Assembly: GCA_031255055.1 (NCBI GenBank)
Contig: JAIRTG010000223.1
Coordinates: 1-9,100, forward strand
From: Prevotellaceae bacterium
GTDB taxonomy: Bacteria > Bacteroidota > Bacteroidia > Bacteroidales > Paludibacteraceae
DNA length: 9,100 bases
Reading direction: 5' to 3'
The notes under the pieces are model-generated. The model saw only the letters and a list, made by a program, of their open reading frames with translations, did not search any database and was not told the DNA's origin. The translations under genes were made by a program, and so were the position numbers. Of this stretch, positions 7,520-9,100 are shown piece after piece; position 1 is the stretch's first letter; every line of letters begins with the position of its first letter.

Positions 7520-8179
7520 TTATCGTTTTGTCAATTCCGTCAACTCGTTCAGTCGGTTGAACATAACGGCCAGATTTGCATAGATGGATGTATTTTGAAC
7601 AACGACGTCTTCAGAGACGCGAATCCTGAAAGGCGTAAAATTCCATACGGCTTTGATCCCGCCTTCCACCAGCATATCGGCCACGCCTTGCGCCCGTTCG
7701 ACCGGAACGGTAAGGATGCCGACACTAACATTCATTTGTTTTTGCAGTTCGGCAAAACGGTGAATATGATGAATCGGTATATGATTGATACTTGTTCCCG
7801 TCAGTTCGTACTTTGCATCGAAGCCGGCGATAATTTCAAGTCCAAACTGAGCGAGACCGTTATCGTGCATCAACGCTCCTCCCAGGTTGCCAACGCCGAA
7901 CAGAAACGCCTTATGCCTGTTACTAAAACCTAAAAAGGCGTTCAACACCCTGACCAGTTCATTCACTTCGTAGCCGACACGTGTCCGTCCCGAAATTTTC
8001 ACATACGACAAATCTTTCGCAACTCTTGAGGCGTCGACGGACAGATTTTTTGCAATTTGGGTCGACGACAAGTATTGTTCTCCTTCTCGTTGAATCAATT
8101 GGGCGTATGCCAGATACCACGGCAAACGCCTTAATGTCGGTTCGGGAACATTGAATTTGATGGCAGCATGAGTCTTCAT
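7520..8179 (-). CDS. rex: Redox-sensing transcriptional repressor Rex
   Basis: Rex binds DNA when NADH is low and lets go when the NADH/NAD+ ratio rises, typically controlling fermentation and anaerobic respiration genes. The 219-residue product is of normal length. Residues about 11-75 form the winged-helix domain, with VPEPTLRRLPWYL, SSTQIAKNLSVDASRVAKDLSYV and GRTRVGYEV. From about 85 a Rossmann fold begins, with the dinucleotide-binding GVGNLGGAL (95-103) and Asp121 ending the second strand. The late VWNFTPFRIRV segment is a Rex hallmark, and the terminal helix is the one swapped between subunits in the dimer. It is the first gene of the minus-strand cluster, with the FAH gene 30 bp behind. 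A Bacteroidota-like -7 box and an imperfect dyad lie directly upstream. Confidence 0.94.
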   Translation of the reverse strand: MKTHAAIKFNVPEPTLRRLPWYLAYAQLIQREGEQYLSSTQIAKNLSVDASRVAKDLSYVKISGRTRVGYEVNELVRVLNAFLGFSNRHKAFLFGVGNLGGALMHDNGLAQFGLEIIAGFDAKYELTGTSINHIPIHHIHRFAELQKQMNVSVGILTVPVERAQGVADMLVEGGIKAVWNFTPFRIRVSEDVVVQNTSIYANLAVMFNRLNELTELTKR

Positions 8180-8186
8180 AAAATTA

Positions 8187-8212
8187 TTGCGATTTTAAAG
8201 CTCACAAAAATA
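8187..8212 (-). promoter_or_regulatory. Probable rex promoter -7 box with overlapping dyad
   Basis: On the minus strand, TATTTTTG (8212-8205) matches the Bacteroidota -7 consensus TAnnTTTG exactly, 25 bp before the rex ATG. No good -33 TTTG is seen at 19-21 bp spacing. Overlapping it is a 21-bp imperfect dyad (8187-8207), TTGTGA and TCGCAA on the minus strand separated by 9 nt. The half-sites resemble Rex operator arms, but the standard operator has 6 nt between such arms. Autoregulation is therefore possible but not shown. Confidence 0.4.
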
Positions 8213-8282
8213 ATCATTTTTTGCATTTTCCGCTCTATATTCCACTTTTTATCAGTCCCCACAGCGTCGAATTTTCCTCGCC

Positions 8283-8388
8283 GAGAAAGAGAAATAATAT
8301 TAGGTGGGGGAAGTCTCCCCCTCGCTACAGCCCGCCGTTGGCGGTCTTCCGCTACCCCCTCTGCGGGGCTCTGCCCCGCAACGCCCCG
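8283..8388 (-). repeat. GC-rich triple-hairpin repeat, right copy
   Basis: The inverse copy of the repeat at 34-134. Positions 8306-8388 match 34-116 on the opposite strand without a mismatch over 83 bp. The flanking 8283-8305 aligns with small indels, with GAGAAAGAGA conserved. It holds the same three hairpins, the strongest at 8362-8380 (8-bp stem, TCT loop). It lies about 100 bp upstream of rex, so the two copies bracket the entire six-gene cluster head-to-head. No open reading frame worth calling crosses it. Confidence 0.85.
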
Positions 8389-8394
8389 AAGATA

Positions 8395-8520
8395 GTGAAG
8401 AATGAAGAGTGAAGAATGAAGAATGATGAGTGATTCAACCTTAATAGTATTTAGTGTTTAGTGATTAATCATAGAGAATCCGCACTAATCACTCTTCACT
8501 CTTCATTCTTCATTCTTCAC
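8395..8520. repeat. Heptamer-type repeats arranged as an inverted pair
   Basis: Positions 8395-8435 consist of about five units of a degenerate heptamer (GAAGAAT, GAAGAGT and variants) ending in GTGATT. Positions 8487-8520 hold the reverse complement of a similar array (AATCACTCTTCACTC start, CATTCTTCAC end). The two arms could fold into a long imperfect stem around a loop of about 50 nt, which itself contains TGATTAATCA (8462-8471). The units are too short and degenerate for CRISPR, and there are no spacers. It directly abuts the GC-rich repeat. Confidence 0.75.
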
Positions 8521-8635
8521 TTTCATATAACTACCCTGTAACTATCTGCTATGAATAGTATTTGCAAGGCTGCGCCGAAAGTTATTCCTTTTTTGCACTT
8601 GACAAAATAGAGAGGGGGACTAATCACTAAACACT
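8453..8635. repeat. 15-bp exact inverted repeat pair
   Basis: AGTGTTTAGTGATTA at 8453-8467 is the exact reverse complement of 8621-8635. The shared core TTAGTGATTA or its complement also turns up around 8485-8492 and near the left repeat at 140-152, so this looks like one motif of a dispersed repeat family. Between the arms (8521-8620) I see no coding potential. AATAGTATTT occurs twice in direct orientation, at 8443-8452 and 8554-8563. Confidence 0.6.
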
Positions 8636-8769
8636 ATCTTCCTCACCCCGAGCTGCGGCTACGCCCCCGGATATAATGCCCCGCAATGCGCACCCTGAGA
8701 CTGACCCGAAAGGCCAACGCATTTTGAAAAAATGATAGATTGTAAGTTGAAATGAAAAAGAGAGCCGTT

Positions 8770-8790
8770 TTTAGGTGCAATCGACCTAAA
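8770..8790. promoter_or_regulatory. Perfect 7-bp dyad, possible operator or hairpin
   Basis: TTTAGGT (8770-8776) and ACCTAAA (8784-8790) are perfect reverse complements around a 7-nt centre. The dyad lies about 160 bp upstream of the promoter of the leader-peptide gene. It is not followed by a T-run on the plus strand. A regulator binding site is possible, as is a hairpin in a short untranslated RNA; nothing in the sequence decides between them. Confidence 0.35.
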
Positions 8791-8950
8791 TTCTAACCTT
8801 ATTTCATGTTATTTTGAAAAGTTTTTATCTTCTAACTTACAAATCATAACAATTTTAATGTTAAAAATAGTTTTCAGCCGTCCCCACCTTGTTATAGCTA
8901 ACAAAAAGTTATACAACAAAAGTCCTTATGTCATCTAATTTTCCGTTAGC

Positions 8951-8980
8951 TTGTTTATCGAATCATTTTTTGCAACTTTG
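8951..8980 (+). promoter_or_regulatory. Bacteroidota-type promoter of the leader-peptide gene
   Basis: CAACTTTG (8973-8980) matches the Bacteroidota -7 consensus TAnnTTTG except at the first base. TTG at 8951-8953 lies 19 bp upstream, the spacing expected for the -33 element. Transcription would begin near 8987 and give a 5' leader of about 50 nt that is A-rich, as is usual where Bacteroidota genes lack a strong Shine-Dalgarno sequence. Confidence 0.55.
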
Positions 8981-9035
8981 CACGTCGATTCTTGGAATAT
9001 ACCGATACAAATTAAACAAGACAAAGACAAATTGT

Positions 9036-9100
9036 ATGAAAACGTCACAAAACACTTTTAAGGAATTGAGTCGTGAAGAGATGCAAAGCATTTTCGGTGG
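9036..9100 (+). CDS. Double-glycine leader peptide precursor, 5' part only
   Basis: ATG at 9036 opens a frame whose 22 visible residues (MKTSQNTFKELSREEM, then QSIFGG) form a complete double-glycine leader. Relative to the cleavage site it has Leu at -12, Ser at -11, Glu at -8, Met at -7, Ile at -4 and Gly at -2 and -1, the classical pattern cut by C39 peptidases of bacteriocin-type ABC exporters. The last codon shows only its first two bases (gg), which specify Gly whatever follows. The mature peptide lies beyond the window, so bacteriocin, signalling peptide or modified RiPP cannot be told apart. It is divergent from rex and preceded by a plausible Bacteroidota promoter. A larger protein with such an N-terminus is less likely. 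The frame is too short to stand out by length alone; the motif carries the call. Confidence 0.75.
   Translation, partial: MKTSQNTFKELSREEMQSIFG

Larger units (their letters stand above)
8636..9035. other. Non-coding stretch upstream of the double-glycine peptide gene
   Basis: No gene-sized frame is recognisable here. The first part (to about 8720) is GC-rich and shares TGCCCCGCAA (8677-8686) with the GC-rich repeat, so it may be a decayed relic of it. From about 8720 the composition turns sharply AT-rich. Here lie a 7-bp-stem dyad (8770-8790), TTGTAAGTT (8740-8748) matched by its complement AACTTACAA (8834-8842), and the promoter at 8951-8980. The compositional break is consistent with a boundary between core chromosome and an accessory locus. 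Confidence 0.55.

Noticed and set aside
34..8388. The six-gene block as a composite transposon or integrated element
   Set aside because: There is no transposase, integrase or target-site duplication, and the genes inside are core Bacteroidota genes; only the flanking repeats suggest mobility.
8168..8412. Two plus-strand frames of 75 and 63 codons in the region upstream of rex
   Set aside because: Both are translations of the GC-rich hairpin repeat; the same DNA occurs at 34-116, and the products are Pro/Arg-rich without a pattern.
8395..8520. CRISPR array
   Set aside because: The repeat units are about 7 bp, degenerate and contiguous, without spacers or cas genes.
9036..9100. Linking the double-glycine peptide to the T9SS genes as one secretion system
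   Set aside because: T9SS recognises C-terminal domains on Sec-exported cargo, whereas double-glycine leaders use C39 ABC exporters; the gene is divergent and separated by a repeat-rich gap of about 0.85 kb.

Overview
The window looks like a Bacteroidota chromosome, most likely order Bacteroidales. It carries the type IX secretion system (T9SS) pair porU and porV, start regions are A-rich with no strong Shine-Dalgarno sequence, and -7-like boxes of the TAnnTTTG type occur. The species cannot be fixed from sequence alone; classical Bacteroides usually lack T9SS, so a Porphyromonadaceae, Tannerellaceae or Dysgonomonadaceae-like source fits better.

Layout. Positions 1-216 are non-coding and hold a GC-rich, hairpin-forming repeat plus a 10-bp dyad. 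Positions 217-8179 hold six genes, all on the minus strand. In order of transcription they are rex (NADH/NAD+-sensing repressor), a fumarylacetoacetate hydrolase (FAH) superfamily enzyme resembling FAHD1, porU (T9SS sortase), porV (T9SS outer-membrane shuttle barrel), ispF (isoprenoid MEP pathway) and a YhcC-type radical SAM protein. Spacing is tight at both ends (30 bp rex-FAH; an 8-nt overlap of ispF and the radical SAM gene). The middle has gaps of about 96-117 bp, and a probable intrinsic terminator or attenuator follows porV. Positions 8180-9035 are a long intergenic region. It begins with a probable rex promoter, then holds a second copy of the GC-rich repeat, inverted relative to the first and identical over 83 bp. 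After that come heptamer-type repeats, shorter inverted repeats and an AT-rich stretch with two dyads and a Bacteroidota-type promoter. At 9036-9100, on the plus strand, the window ends in the start of a small gene encoding a textbook double-glycine leader peptide, cut exactly at the GG cleavage site.

How it works together. PorU and PorV form the outer-membrane attachment step of T9SS: PorV carries cargo to PorU, which cleaves the C-terminal signal and joins the protein to lipopolysaccharide. IspF, the FAH enzyme and the radical SAM protein are ordinary metabolic or unassigned genes. Rex at the head could tie transcription of the cluster to redox state, but that is inference. The double-glycine leader gene belongs to a different export route (C39-peptidase ABC transporters) and probably marks the edge of a secreted-peptide (bacteriocin/RiPP-like) locus beyond the window. 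It is the most likely entry to something undescribed; the six-gene block itself consists of known families.
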